Source: Vigna angularis
Lineage: Eukaryota > Streptophyta > Magnoliopsida > Fabales > Fabaceae
Direction of reading: 5' to 3'
NCBI RefSeq assembly: GCF_016808095.1
Contig: NC_068971.1
Coordinates: forward strand, 11,420,501 to 11,484,500
Length of the DNA: 64,000 nucleotides
The notes beneath the pieces were generated by a model. It did no database searches. It was not told the DNA's origin and worked only from the letters and a program-made list of their open reading frames with translations. Positions within the stretch are counted from its first letter, which is position 1, and the number at the start of each line of letters is the position of its first letter. Made by a program: the position numbers and the translations under genes. Below are positions 1 to 11,436 of this stretch, one piece after another.

Positions 1-1677
1 GCAAGATTTGCAGTCAATCGTCAAGCACAAAATGGTCAGATTATAGAAGGCAACAACTATATCAGAACAAATAAGTTTTCAACAAGCTTAGAGAAAGCAA
101 TAGTGATTGAGCATAGGTATATTTATAAATCTTATGTTGAATTGCATACAGGAAAACGAAATGGAATTTCATTGTAGTGATTCACCCTGCTTCCCAAGAA
201 CAGAACCTCAAATCCTGGTGAGCAGTTTATTTTCTTCACAATGACATTAACAACCTGCATGTTCCAGAGCAAATGTCATGCTTTCGAATCAGTACTCATT
301 AAAACCTCAAGAACAGAAAATTCAATCTCCAGATCAAAGCGTTGCTAGAGCACTTCTATAAAGACTATAAACACTAATGAAGAACAATATTCTTGTTCTT
401 CATTCAAGATGTTCATAATATGTTTTCCTGTTGAGGGTGGAAGACAGATCCATGTAAAATTTGATGTTCATCGATGCTTGTTCCCGTTAACACGAACAAT
501 ATACCAAAACCGTACTTTCAATTATCAAAATTGTCATTCTTTAATTTTTATATGCAGGAAGAGAAGATATTGCAGAAAGAAGAAAATAAAACGCAATTTT
601 TTTTTTCATTCAAGATTTTCATCTTCATGTTAAGTTCATGTTTTACTATGGCCTATGTTGCATCCTATAATTTTAGAAAAGAAATTGAGTTCTTCTTTAA
701 GCTGCATTTGGATTGAAGGAAAGAAATAAATAATATAGAAGGAAGTAGAACACAACGGAATAAAATCTTCAATCCATTATTTGGATGTGTTGTGATGCAA
801 TGAAATAAAATTCTCATTCTTCAAAGACTGATAAGAAAGAAAAACTGGGTAAATAATAGGCATTGGTCCTGTTTGGATTGGATAAGCCATTTCACGTACA
901 AAAACGGAAAAATGAAATAAAGAGAAGTTTATTTCATCTAACTTTTCCAAAAGAGGTTAACTTATGATAAGCTAATTTTAGCTAACTGGAGAAACTTGTT
1001 TCATTTTATCTTCTCATTTTTCCTCTACAAGTAGTGTTTATGAAGAAACTTATACATGACATTGAAAGGAATAAGTTCCACTACTTTCCATTATATCCCA
1101 CCCTCATTCTTTTACTAATCCAAACAATGAACATAGCAGTATTATATTTCATTCCCTTCCATTCCATCTTCTTCGACCAACCACACACAGCCTAAAGTAA
1201 GAAATAAACAGAAACGTTATACCATTGATTGAAAAATCAACACAGAAAACCTCAATATAAAAATTCATGAAATTATTAAAATCTCAACCATGAACTTTCA
1301 AACAAAAAACTATAACTCCATATTTCACACCCTATATTCCACCCTTCAGCTAAATAAAAAATATTTAAAAAATATATATAAAAAATTCTCATCTCCCACA
1401 CCCTAGCGCCTAAACATAGTATCTGTGCTTTCTAGAAGAAGACTTTACTTGATCGTATAGGCTAAAAATCCGACAACGTAATTATCTAAATCGTTTTGCA
1501 TTACAACAGCTATAAAGCAACACCGCAAAACCTCAAACCAAACAAAATTTCGACCGATCTAATCACTCTACCCGATACTTTCATAAAATTTTCCCGTCGA
1601 AAATTCAGTCAAAATATAGCATTCGCGGAAACCCTAGGGCATTTCAAAAGAGAAAACCAAGAGCGATGCTTACGGTG
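1..1677. other. intergenic, no gene recognised
   Basis: I see no convincing coding exon here; the open frames are short, low in complexity and unlike known proteins. The stretch next to 1677 should include the 3' UTR of the minus-strand NDUFA1 gene. Between about 865 and 1130 a sequence like TGTTTGGATT recurs in inverted orientation (TGTTTGGATTGG near 868 and CTAATCCAAACA near 1116-1128), which suggests an old AT-rich MITE. I could not find a matching target duplication, so this is weak. Confidence 0.4.
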
Positions 1678-1957
1678 TTAATTGGAAGATGAGGCTTGTT
1701 CGTGAAGCTTCTTGTCCCTTCGTTCCATCGCAACGTCCCACAGATCGTTCCCGATGTGCTTAGGCTGAAAGAATTTAACATCAATGAGAAAGATCCAATC
1801 CAAAAATTGATCGATAACAAAAATAATGAAAAGAAAAAAGAGAAATTACTCTTCCATGCGCGGCTTTGTGAATGTAATACTGAGCGTTTCCCATTACACA
1901 GAGCATTCCCGCTATGATTCCCAGCGGCAACACCGCTTCCATCCATCGCAAGTTCAT
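1678..1957 (-). CDS. NDUFA1: NADH dehydrogenase (ubiquinone) 1 alpha subcomplex subunit 1 (complex I MWFE subunit)
   Basis: Two-exon gene on the minus strand, complement(join(1678..1764,1850..1957)), encoding 64 residues. Exon 1 starts at the ATG 1957-1955 and holds the single membrane helix, including LPLGIIAGMLCVMGNAQYYI, followed by HKAAHGR. It splices in phase 0 at AGA|GTAATT across an 85-bp intron that ends in CAG. Exon 2 gives PKHIGNDLWDVAMERRDKKL and a short Ser-rich tail, stop at 1680-1678. Length and both conserved blocks match the small plant MWFE proteins (Arabidopsis At3g08610, about 65 residues, from memory). The family is a one-helix accessory subunit of the complex I membrane arm in the mitochondrial inner membrane, needed for assembly. 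An upstream in-frame ATG at 2095 would lie partly inside a transposon and add a non-conserved basic stretch, so the 1957 start is preferred. The 5' flank is interrupted by the 691-bp element at 2070. Confidence 0.93.
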
Positions 1958-2069
1958 CTTCCTTCTTCTACCTTCTCTTCTTCCAACTCTCTCTGCCTCA
2001 CTCTTCGCCTTTTTCTTATTTTTATTACTTTTTGGGCCTCGCTCATCACAAAAGTCCAGTCTTTCTTTT

Positions 2070-2760
2070 GGGAGTTGCTCCCTCCACCCCCACACGTCTC
2101 TTCCTCCACCTCCCCAATTTTCTAAAATGTCAATTATATCCTTCTAAAATGACAATTATATCCTCAAAAGTTAAAAGGAACACTATCTCTGGACGGATGA
2201 CATCCTTCAACGGATGTCAACATCCGTTTAAGGCAAAACGGATGTCGACATCCGTTTCGCCTTAAACGGATGTTGACATCCGTTGAAGGATGTCATCCGT
2301 CCAGAGGCAGTGTTTCTTTTAGGTTTCGTTTTTATTTTACTACGTTTTGCGGCTCATGCAAGGATTATAGGCTTGGATATTCAAAGGATTATTGGAAGTA
2401 TGGGAAGGGTTTAGGGTTTAGAATTATAGGAAGGATTATGACTACGTACCTGGAGAGGAACCACGACAAGGACACTACACCATAAACGCACTGCACCACG
2501 TATTGCACCGAGAACAAGAGGAAGATTGCTTGATAATTCTTTTCACGATCACCAAGCTTTGCAGAAAAATATTTTACTCATACAAGGAACTACGTAGGTT
2601 ATCAGTGAAATATGTTATAAATGAATAAAATTAAAAAACAATAATTTTAAAAATAAAATTTTACTGAGGGGCAAAATAGTAAAGGAAAGATAGAGGAAGG
2701 GGCAAAAAGGTAAAGGGGAGGTGGAGGAAGAGATGTGTGGGGGTGGAGGGAGCAACTCCC
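2070..2760. mobile_element. non-autonomous Mutator-type element (691 bp) with 9-bp target duplication
   Basis: The ends are inverted repeats of about 46 bp with very few mismatches. The left begins GGGAGTTGCTCCCTCC at 2070; the right ends GGAGGGAGCAACTCCC at 2760. Both are flanked by the same 9 bp, CTTTCTTTT, at 2061-2069 and 2761-2769. A 9-bp duplication is characteristic of the Mutator superfamily. No transposase is encoded. The interior holds a short tandem repeat (TAAAATGTCAATTATATCCT-like units, 2122-2162) and a long palindrome (2172-2321). The element begins 112 bp upstream of the NDUFA1 start codon, so it sits in that gene's promoter or 5' UTR. Confidence 0.85.
2172..2321. repeat. 150-bp palindrome (foldback) inside the 2070-2760 element
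   Basis: The sequence folds on itself around the centre 2246/2247 (GATGTC|GACATC). The inner roughly 55 bp of each arm appear to match almost perfectly, and the outer part has a few mismatches. Each arm contains the smaller palindromic unit ACGGATGTCRACATCCGT, so it is a palindrome of palindromes. Transcription through it would give a long hairpin RNA. Confidence 0.9.
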
Positions 2761-2769
2761 CTTTCTTTT

Positions 2770-3504
2770 CTAGGTCTTTATGGGCCTACATAATCCATTT
2801 CTTTGTTATGACGTTTTCTTCATGCACCAACCTTATTACTAACTGCACACTGTACTAATAAAATAGCACTAAAATATTCTTTGCATCTCTCTTCTCTATT
2901 GTAGAAAAACGTCATGTTAAAAGATAAATGGAAAATTAAAAAATAAACTGAAATTACAAAATTGTCCTAAAAGGAACCACTTTCTTTTGTTTTCCCTGTG
3001 TTTGTTTAGATTTATTTTCACTTTACAAAATAAACAAACACAACCTTCCTTAAGAAAATTCTGTTTATACGTTATTTCAACTGATATCTAACTTTTATAG
3101 CTGTAAAAAAACAACTTCTAATTTTTCAGATTTTAATATTTATTTTTATTTTATTCTTAAAATATTTTTTAAGTTTTCATTTTTTTAATACATAAGATGT
3201 GATTTATTATTTTATTTTCTTTATTCCATGAAAGAATTTATTTTATTATTTGACATAAGGTGTTTTTCAATTTCTTACTAAATAAGATATTGACAATGAC
3301 AGAAAATAAGCTTATTACCATTTTTTTTACAAAACTCTATATTGCAAACTTTTTAATGTTATTTACAACATTTATTTTACTATCTTAGAACTTTATTTCA
3401 ATATTAATAGAGGGTATATTGTAACATTCTATTTTTAATAATAAAATACTACTAAAAAGAATATTACAATAATGACAATAGAAATAACATAAGAAACAAA
3501 TCTA
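2770..3504. other. intergenic AT-rich, nothing recognised
   Basis: AT-rich sequence with no open frame of note, no tRNA-like fold that I can see, and no clear repeat boundary. It separates the 691-bp Mutator-type element from the LTR-like repeat starting near 3505. Confidence 0.5.
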
Positions 3505-5917
3505 TGTAAGACAATATCTTCACCTGTAGATTCATCCGACTTCCCAACTATTTTCCCTCAATCACCTATCGCTGGAGTAACTGAAAAGAATGTTTCCCTA
3601 CGCTCACACCAATAAGGTGATCATCGCAAAAGAGAAAACATATTTAGACACAAACAACACAAAAGTAAGGATAAGCTAGAGTATAAAAAAAGATTACATA
3701 TACCATTTAAAACAATGATCATATACATGCATGTTATGAATCAAACACCATAGAAATTTGTCCATTCCACTTGAAACCCTTACTATCTAGATAGATGCAT
3801 TGATATTGGACTCATGGAGAACCTGCACCCGTGTATGGTGGAGCAACCTAGCTCAGAAATAATAATAACCACATCCTCAACCACCACCAATAATACCATA
3901 CACCAAGGTTAATTCGTCAAACATCTATGGTCCTAACCAGTGACCATAGACTAGGACCTCCTGCTACTCTCCACGACATAATCATCCATTTCTACATGAA
4001 ATGAGGTTATTGAGAGTGTTAGGATCATTCCCCAATCTAGGAGCCCCTACATCAATATATAACACCACACAACCAACTTAGGATATTCCTCCTTGGAATT
4101 CCTTTCTCACATGGTACTTGAAATCCACACCTCGCACATTGTTTCAAACATCATCACCACATCTCATACATAATCATATTCCCAACTTTATTTTCATACC
4201 ACACTGCATACTCTCACATTGAATTCCACACATAACATCACTGATCATATGATCTCATAAATACTTATACATCATCCACAATGAATAAAAATGTAACTTC
4301 ACTTCATAAGAAAACAAGAATAGAAAGCATAAAACACCCCCTACACTGGTCGCTGAGCGACCACAAAGTCCTCTCGCTCAACGACCACACTCACTGAGCG
4401 AATACAAATATAGTGGTCCCAGACCCCAACCTCTCGCTAAGTGATCCAGCTCACTGTGTGAATAAAAGGACAATGGTCCAGACCCCTCAACCACTCGCTC
4501 AATGACCCAACTCGTTAGGCGAATCCAGAGACAGTGGTCCAGACCTCTCAACCACTCGCTCAATGACCCAACTCGCTAGGCGAAAGCACAAACATTGGTC
4601 CAGACTTTTAACCTCTCGCTTCGGTTAGCGAGTCTGCATAATTCTGCAACACGAAAACTGTAGAACTATCACCCCAAACTGCTATTGACCAAATTGATAT
4701 ATTTTTTCCAACTTCTAACCCTTATAGATTGTGTTATATACTCAATTATACTTAACCAATTGTGTCTAACCCATCCTAAACTCATTTTAAACAAGTGACT
4801 ACAAGATTTCAACAAAAAACTTACAAAACTTCAACTTAGAGACTCAAATTGAATTCTACCATTTGTGGTACAATTTCAAGCAACATAGGGACTTCAACAG
4901 TCCCATGACTTACCAGTACTCCCCAAACTGACCATACAAGCATAAAACCTCCAGCCCAGATTTTCACTAGTCCACTTCCTTAAAAACAAGTTCTAACTAA
5001 GGTAACCTACACCTATCTATCACCAAACCTTCTTCGCACACATATTTCATCCATTTTAAACATCTTAACCATTCAAAACAAACTTCATATACTTTAAAAC
5101 AGTTCACAACAAATCTCTCACTATTTCACCACTTAAGACCTCATTTTAGACCAAAATAACCTATAACCAAGAGTAACCCTTGCTCCCAATAATTCCATCA
5201 TCACAATTCACTTTATCAACACCAAATCCAACATCAAAACACATACAAACAGATTCAACACATTATACACCAGTTATCATCACACAAAGCATCCACTACA
5301 TAATTGATTACTATACATCCAATCATAGAACAAAATTTTACTCAAACAATTCGATATTCATACTTTCTCTAACACGCACAATCAACATAATTTAAAGAAA
5401 ACTCTAGCTTCCCTTACCTTACACTGACGATACAAAGCTCAACTAACGCTTCGATTACTTCTCGCACAAGGAATTTTCTAGAAACACCTATGAATCAATT
5501 GGCGATTGGAGACAAATCTTAGAACCCAAATTTAACCAATAATCAAGGAAGAAGATCACTTGATACATGCAAAACAGTTCCTCTTTGCATGATCAAGGAT
5601 CAAGAAAAGGAACAAGAAAAGAGATGAAAACTTACTTGCTCTAAACACCAAATTGATCGGATAGAATGGTAGATCTTGACGCTGTGATCGTCTAGACGCC
5701 TCCTTATCGTCAAATAGATGACTTGAGATCAAGAACTCTTAGAGAGAAGGTAGAGAACTCTAGAAAAGTGGTTTGTAGAGAAATGATACGTTTTAAAATA
5801 ATGAAACTAGTTTATAACAAAATTATTTATAATAAAATCGTTTAATATTAAAATAATCAAGTCTCACTATTTTTAGACTACCACCACTTTTAAAATATCA
5901 TTTTCTGGGGTTTTACA
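3505..5917 (-). repeat. LTR-like non-coding repeat, copy A (possible solo LTR)
   Basis: A stretch of about 2.4 kb with no coding capacity. Read on the minus strand it runs from TGTAAAACCCCAGAAAATGA (5917 downward) to ATTGTCTTACA (3505), that is TG...CA ends. Internal landmarks shared with copies near 12.5-14.1 and 41.3-43.6 kb include a purine-rich GATCATYGCAAAAG block near the low-coordinate end, a GTAAGGGAAGCTAG block (near 5410), and an array of CGCTNAGCGA-like words. The TG...CA ends suggest a solo LTR, but I found no matching 5-bp target duplication, so the exact ends are uncertain. Confidence 0.5.
4345..4640. repeat. tandem array, about 60-bp unit, in copy A
   Basis: Roughly five units start with TCGCTMA near 4374, 4433, 4495, 4556 and 4616 (spacing 59-62 bp). 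Each contains an inverted TCGCTCA...TNAGCGA pair and a shared GTGGTCCAGACC segment. The array is more GC-rich than its surroundings. Confidence 0.8.
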
Positions 5918-7015
5918 TATATTTTTTTATTTTTATTATTATTTTGTACTATATCTATTATTTTAAATAATTTATGTGTATTGAAAAATGTTTCTTTTAC
6001 ATTATTTTAAAATTGAATAAAAATATTGTGAGTATATAATATAAAATTAAAAATAAGTACATAATACAAAAAATATATAATGATTGAAACTAACTTAAAT
6101 ATAATTAAAATAGTTTTATAGGAAAACAAATATAATAAGAGATTAAAATTAATTAATAATCAAATTTAATAAAATATATTTTACCAATAAAAATTAAAAA
6201 TTTTATAAAAAAATGTGGAAACATACTTAATTTTTTATTTATATTTATAATTTACTTTAATTAATATTTTAATAAAATACTTATAATTTTATAATCTATC
6301 TTAACAATTTTCAATTAGTATAGTTCATAGCTTTTAATGATCAACTAGCTTTTAAATATTCGTCAATCTCTCAATTTTCAATTAACTTTTAAAAGTTATT
6401 CTTCTCGTGCCATTGAAACAAATATTCCGAAATTAGTTTAAAGTTTACTATGCTTTTTACTAGTTTTTAGATTTACTTATTTAATTTTTATAGAACCATA
6501 TATTTTTAAAGAAGGTTAAAAGGGAAATTATATTTTAATAATGGGGAAATTTTTTGTTTTCTTTTTTTAGTTTTTCTTTGTGTTGTAGATGCAAATGGAA
6601 GAGCAATAATTAATTGTGTTTGTTTTAATCAATGTATGAAGGTAGTGGATGAAGTTTATCGTTATGGTGACGAAAGATATGAGAAAAGCCATTCATCACT
6701 TGTAAGATCACATAATTATCCCTCCATTTTCATTATGTATTGTGGTTGTTTTGTTGTATGTGGTTGGTTTGTGAAGAAGGTGGATATGCATAGACTCTAT
6801 GAAGGTGTGTAAAATTGTATGAAGCTCTAGGTTGTTAGAGGTGAAATTTCCTAAGGTAACCACCAGAGAGAATCAATTCTTAATGACCATTATTGGGTAA
6901 TGACTAGATTCTTCTCACTCTCTTTTCACATATAATCGATTCTTAGTGGTGCATGTGAATGGATAATTAATTATTCTTACTCTTGTTTTATAAAGAATTG
7001 ATTCTCTTCACCATG
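5918..7015. other. intergenic AT-rich, nothing recognised
   Basis: Very AT-rich to about 6560 and more mixed from 6580 to 7015. No coding exon or repeat boundary could be supported. It ends at the 5-bp target site (TCTTG, 7016-7020) of the copia element. Confidence 0.5.
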
Positions 7016-7020
7016 TCTTG

Positions 7021-7340
7021 TGTTGTTTAGACTTGATTTTTTGTTGGCCGACTGTGCCGTCCGGACCGACTGTGTCGTCTGGTCCGGACGGTTTCCTGCG
7101 TCTTGTGTCCGTTCGGTCTGGTCCGGACGATTTCTTGTCATGCCGTCTGGTCCGGACGGTGTTCCTGTCTGTGTTGCCTTAGTTGGTACTTTTGTTGGCT
7201 ATATATTGTAGCCAACTCCTTTTCTTCGATATATAGAAAAATTCACGTATTATTCAGATCACAATTTCTCTGTGTTTTTATCGTTTCTTTCTTCTCAGTT
7301 TCTTTTTCTGGGTTTCATTGTTTCTCTGACGAACCCAACA
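7021..7340 (+). repeat. 5' LTR of the copia element
   Basis: 320 bp with TG...CA ends. The first half has four GTCCGGAC palindromes (7059, 7082, 7121, 7150). A TATA-like TATATATTG occurs at about 7200 and the 3' half is pyrimidine-rich, compatible with a U3-R-U5 layout. Confidence 0.93.
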
Positions 7341-7342
7341 AT

Positions 7343-7360
7343 TGGTGCCCACCGTGGGGC
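7343..7360 (+). promoter_or_regulatory. candidate primer-binding site of the copia element
   Basis: TGGTGCCCACCGTGGGGC lies two bases after the LTR end, where reverse transcription is primed by a host tRNA 3' end (complement starting TGG). It does not read TGGTATCAGAGC, the initiator-methionine site common in plant copia elements. Which tRNA it pairs with was not determined. Confidence 0.6.
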
Positions 7361-7385
7361 TTTGAATCAAGAATCTCCAAAAGAA

Positions 7386-7985
7386 ATGGCAACCAAATTT
7401 GACATCGAGAAGTTCAATGGTTCTAATGATTTCGGGCTGTGGAAGATCAAGATGGAGGCTATCTTGATACAACAAGGATGCAATGAAGCGTTGAATGGTG
7501 AGTTAAACATGGCTGCTGCAATGCCGCAAGAAGAGAAGAAGAAAATGGGGGATAAAGCAAGAAGCGCAATCATCTTGTGTCTTAGTGATAAGCTTCTAAG
7601 GGAGGTTGCGAAGGAGAAGACTGCAGCTGAAATCTGGGCAAAACTGGAGTCTTTGTATATGACAAGGTCGCTAGCACATAGGTTGTGTTTGAAGCAACAG
7701 CTCTATTCGTTCAAGATGTCAGAATCAAGAACGATAAAGGAGCAGCTTGCAGAATTCAGCAAGATTGTAGATGATCTGGAGAATATTGGTGTGAGTTTGG
7801 AGGATGAAGATAAGGCTGTCATCCTGTTGAATGCTCTTCCAAGAACCTTCGAGCATTTCAGGGATGCGTTGCTCTACGGAAAAGATCAGGTGATCACGTT
7901 GGAAGAGGTTGTGACGTCAATTCGTACTAAGGAGTTTCAAAAGCTCCAAGATTCGAAGGCAACCGAGGAGGCAGCATCGGACTGA
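7386..7985 (+). pseudogene. copia Gag (capsid) fragment, truncated by a frame break
   Basis: Starts at the ATG giving MATKFDIEKFNGSNDFGLWK, the usual beginning of Tnt1-like Gag proteins, and continues about 199 residues through the UBN2-type capsid region (LWKIKMEAIL, SLAHRLCLKQQLYSFKMSE, then LEDEDKAVILLNALP). It ends at a TGA (7983-7985) a few bases before the zinc-knuckle region, which resumes in another frame at about 7991. In related elements gag and pol form one long frame, so an indel between about 7980 and 7991 probably separated the nucleocapsid and Pol from the capsid. An upstream in-frame ATG exists at 7272 inside the LTR, but homology begins at 7386. Confidence 0.9.
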
Positions 7986-7990
7986 TTTCG

Positions 7991-10900
7991 GTGAAAGGGA
8001 AATGGAAGAAGCAAGCTGGAAATGGGAAGAAGTTGAAACCAGACGATGTGAAACAAGTGCGATGTTTCAAGTGCCAGAAGATGGGTCATATCAAGAAGTT
8101 CTGTCCGGAGAAGGGAAAGACCGTTGGGTCACAAGAAACTGCTGATGTGGTAGAGGCGTCTGAGGGATATGAATCTGCTGGTGTTCTGGTGGCTTCGTCT
8201 GAAGATTCTCAAAGGAGCTGGGTCATGGATTCCGGCTGCACCTATCACATGTGCCCGGTGAAGGAGTTTTTTGAGAATCTTGATCAGAAAGAGCATGGAA
8301 ACGTGCTGCTTGGAAATAATAAAGCCTGCCGAGTGCAAGGCGTGGGGACGGTGAGGCTGAAGATGTTTGACAATCGTGAAATGGTGTTGCAGAATGTGAG
8401 GTATGTGCTCGAACTGAAGAGAAATTTGATCTCTATTAGTTCATTTGATCTTGGAGGTTATATCACAAAATTCGAAGATGGAGTGATGAGGATTTGTTCT
8501 GGAGATTCTGTAATTGTCAAAGGCAGAAGGAAGAATGGCTTGTACATTCTCGAGGGATCGACTGTCATTGGTCATGTCTCGGTAGCAAGTGGGACTGAGA
8601 ATACCACTCGGCTCTGGCACTTGAGGATGGGACATATCAGTGAGAAGGGTCTTGAAGAATTGGAGAAGCAAGGCTTACTTCTGGGAGACAAATTGCAGAA
8701 GCTAGATTTCTGTGATCAATGCGTCTTGGGGAAATCACACAGAATACCGTTCGGTCAAGGGAAGCACCTAACCGAACGACCATTTGAGTATGTCCATGCA
8801 GACTTGTGGGGACCAGCAAGAACTCTAACTCATGGAGGAGGAGCATATTTCCTTAGTATAATTGATGATTTTTCAAGGAGAGTATGGATTTATGTTCTGA
8901 AGAATAAGTCTGAAACATTTAAAAGATTCAAGGAGTGGCACACAGAGACCGAGAACCAATTGGGGTGCAATCTGAAATGTCTGAGAACTGACAATGGGCT
9001 GGAATTTGTTTCGGAGGAGTTTAATGAGTTTTGCAAAGAAAAAGGGATCAGGAGGCACATGACTGTGGTGGGAACTCCTCAACAGAATGGTTTGGCTGAA
9101 AGGATGAATAGAACAATTCTGGAAAGGGTTCGGTGCATGTTACTTGGATCAGGGTTGTCAAAGGCTTTCTGGGGAGAGGCTGCAAATACAGCCGTATACC
9201 TGATTAACAGGAGTCCATCATCAGCTCTAAATTTTAAAACACCAATGGAAGTGTGGAGTGGACGACCGGCTGATTACTCACATTTGAGGGTTTTCGGATC
9301 TTTGGTGTTCACTCATATCAAAGGTGATAAGTTGGACGCCCGAGCGGTGAGGTGTGTATTCCTTAGATATGCTGAAGGAATTAAGGGGTACAGGTTGTGG
9401 AGGTTAGATTCTAAACCTTCAAAATTAATCATTAGTAGGGATGTCATGTTTGATGAAACAAGGATGGCTATGCATGTTGAAAACCCTGGAGACGAGAAGA
9501 AGACTCTCGTAGAGGTGGAGCATACTAATGATGGAACCGTTCGGTCGTTGACTAAGGAAAACCGAACGGCTGAAGGACAAGAAGAAAACGTTCGGTCGTT
9601 ATAGGAAAACCGAACGGGTGTGATGCGAACAGACCTTGGTGATGATGCAGATGATATGTCTGGAAATGGTAGTCACACAAGAGCAGCTGGTGTTGATTTG
9701 TGGAACTATCAGCTTGTTCGTGATAGAGAAAGAAGGGTCTCTAAGCCGACCAAACGGTTTGGAGAGGCAGATCTGATTTGCTACGCCTTGAATGCTGCTG
9801 AAGACCTTGAACGATCGGATGAACCGAGAAGTTACAAGGAGGCTCTTGACAGTAGCGATCGACATCTTTGGCAGGGTGCTATGGAAGAAGAGTTGGAGGC
9901 GTTGAAGAAGAATAACACCTGGAAACTTGTGGATCTGCCAAAGGGTAAGAAGGTTGTAGGTTCAAAATGGATCTTCAAGAGAAAGGAAGCTATACCGGGG
10001 GGCGAGAAAGCTAGGTATAAAGCAAGGCTGGTTGCCAAAGGCTTTACTCAGGTTGAAGGTGTAGATTATCATGAGATCTTTGCTCCGGTGGTGAAGCACT
10101 GTTCGGTCAGAGTCTTGATGGCAATTGTGACTCATTGCAATTTGTATCTTGAACAGTTGGATGTCAGAACGACGTTTTTGCATGGAGACTTGGAGGAAAC
10201 CATCTATATGAAACAGCCGGACGGTTTTGCTGTGGATAATAGGGTGTGTCTGTTGCAGAAGTCTCTATATGGCTTGAAGCAAAGTCCAAGACAGTGGTAC
10301 AGGAAATTTGATGATTTTCTGATAAAACTGAACTTCAAGCGGTGCAATTACGATGACTGTGTATACACTCTGAATCGTGAAAATGAGGTGCTATATCTTC
10401 TTCTTTATGTGGATGATATTTTGATTGCCAGCAGTAACAGGAGCATGATTCATGAAATGAAAGCAAAGTTGGGTGATGCTTTCGAGATGAAGGAACTTGG
10501 AGAAGCAAGGCGGATATTGGGCATTGACATAAAGCGAGAAAAATCGGGTGGAAACTTGTTTTTATCTCAAAAGTGCTATTTGCAGAAGGTGATTTCAAGG
10601 TATCGGATGGCTGGATCTAAACCTGCTGGCACACCGACCGGTCAACACTTGAAACTCACCAAGGATCAATGCCCGAAAACCGAGGAAGAAAGGAGGAAGA
10701 TGGAATTTGTTCCATTTTCAAATGGGATTGGGAGCATTATGTATGGCATGGTCTGCAGAAGACCCGACCTTGCTCATGGTGTTAGTGTTCTCAGTCGGTT
10801 TATCGTTGATCCTGGACAAATTCACTAGGAAGCTTTGAAGTGGATGTTAAGATATATAAGGGGGTCTCTTGATACTGGATTACTCTGCCAGAATAACTTT

Positions 10901-11386
10901 CAAGGTGGAGGTTATATTGAAGGTTTTGTTGATTCTGATTTTGCCGGGTGCATGGACACAAGGAAATCCCGTTCGGGATATGTGTTTACTTTATTTGGTA
11001 CTGCTGTAAGCTGGAGGTCTACATTGCAGTCTGTAGTTGCTCTATCAACCACTAAAGCTGAGCACTGTGCTCTTGCTGAAGGGGTAAAGGAGGCACTGTG
11101 GTTAAAAGGTTTGGTTCAGGAATTAGGTTTTAATCAAAAGTCTGTCTGTGTTCATTGTGACAGCCAGAGTGCCATTCATCTGGCCAATCATTAGATTTAC
11201 CATTCCAGAACAAAGCACATTGACGTCAAGCTGCATTTTGTCAGGAGCATAGTTGAATCCGGTGATGTTCAAATATGCAAAATTGCATCCGAAGATAACC
11301 CTGCAAATATGTTGACGAAGCCGCTTGCGAGAGTGAAGTTTCTGAAGTTGTTGTCCAGGATTGGTTTTCTACCGTGCGGTTTCTAA
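7991..11386 (+). pseudogene. copia Pol: zinc knuckle, protease, integrase, reverse transcriptase, RNase H; three in-frame stops
   Basis: One frame carries all the Pol domains. The CCHC knuckle CFKCQKMGHIKKFC is at 8063-8104. The aspartic protease core D-S-G is at 8228-8236. The integrase zinc-binding segment around LWHLRMGHI is followed by its core with acidic residues at D 8801, D 8990 and E 9098. Reverse transcriptase has YVDD at 10406-10417, and RNase H has DSDFAG and CDSQSAI. The frame ends at TAA 11384-11386, about 50 bp before the 3' LTR. It is broken by TAG codons at 9602-9604, 10826-10828 and 11192-11194, the last two within the reverse transcriptase/RNase H part. All three are TAG in one reading frame, so the damage looks like point mutation rather than rearrangement. 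The product would have copied and integrated the element; it cannot be active as it stands. Confidence 0.93.
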
Positions 11387-11436
11387 TTGTTTGACCATCC
11401 GGTTTAGTTTTTTCTTTTCAAGTCTAGGTGGAGAAT

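Noticed and set aside
710..1195. hAT-type MITE upstream of 1.2 kb
   Set aside because: The inverted words GGATTGAAGGAA/TTCCATTCC and TGTTTGGATT are short, and I could not match an 8-bp target duplication.
1781..2095. longer NDUFA1 with start at 2095
   Set aside because: The extra 46 residues are basic, unconserved and begin inside the transposon at 2070. Family members start at the equivalent of 1957.
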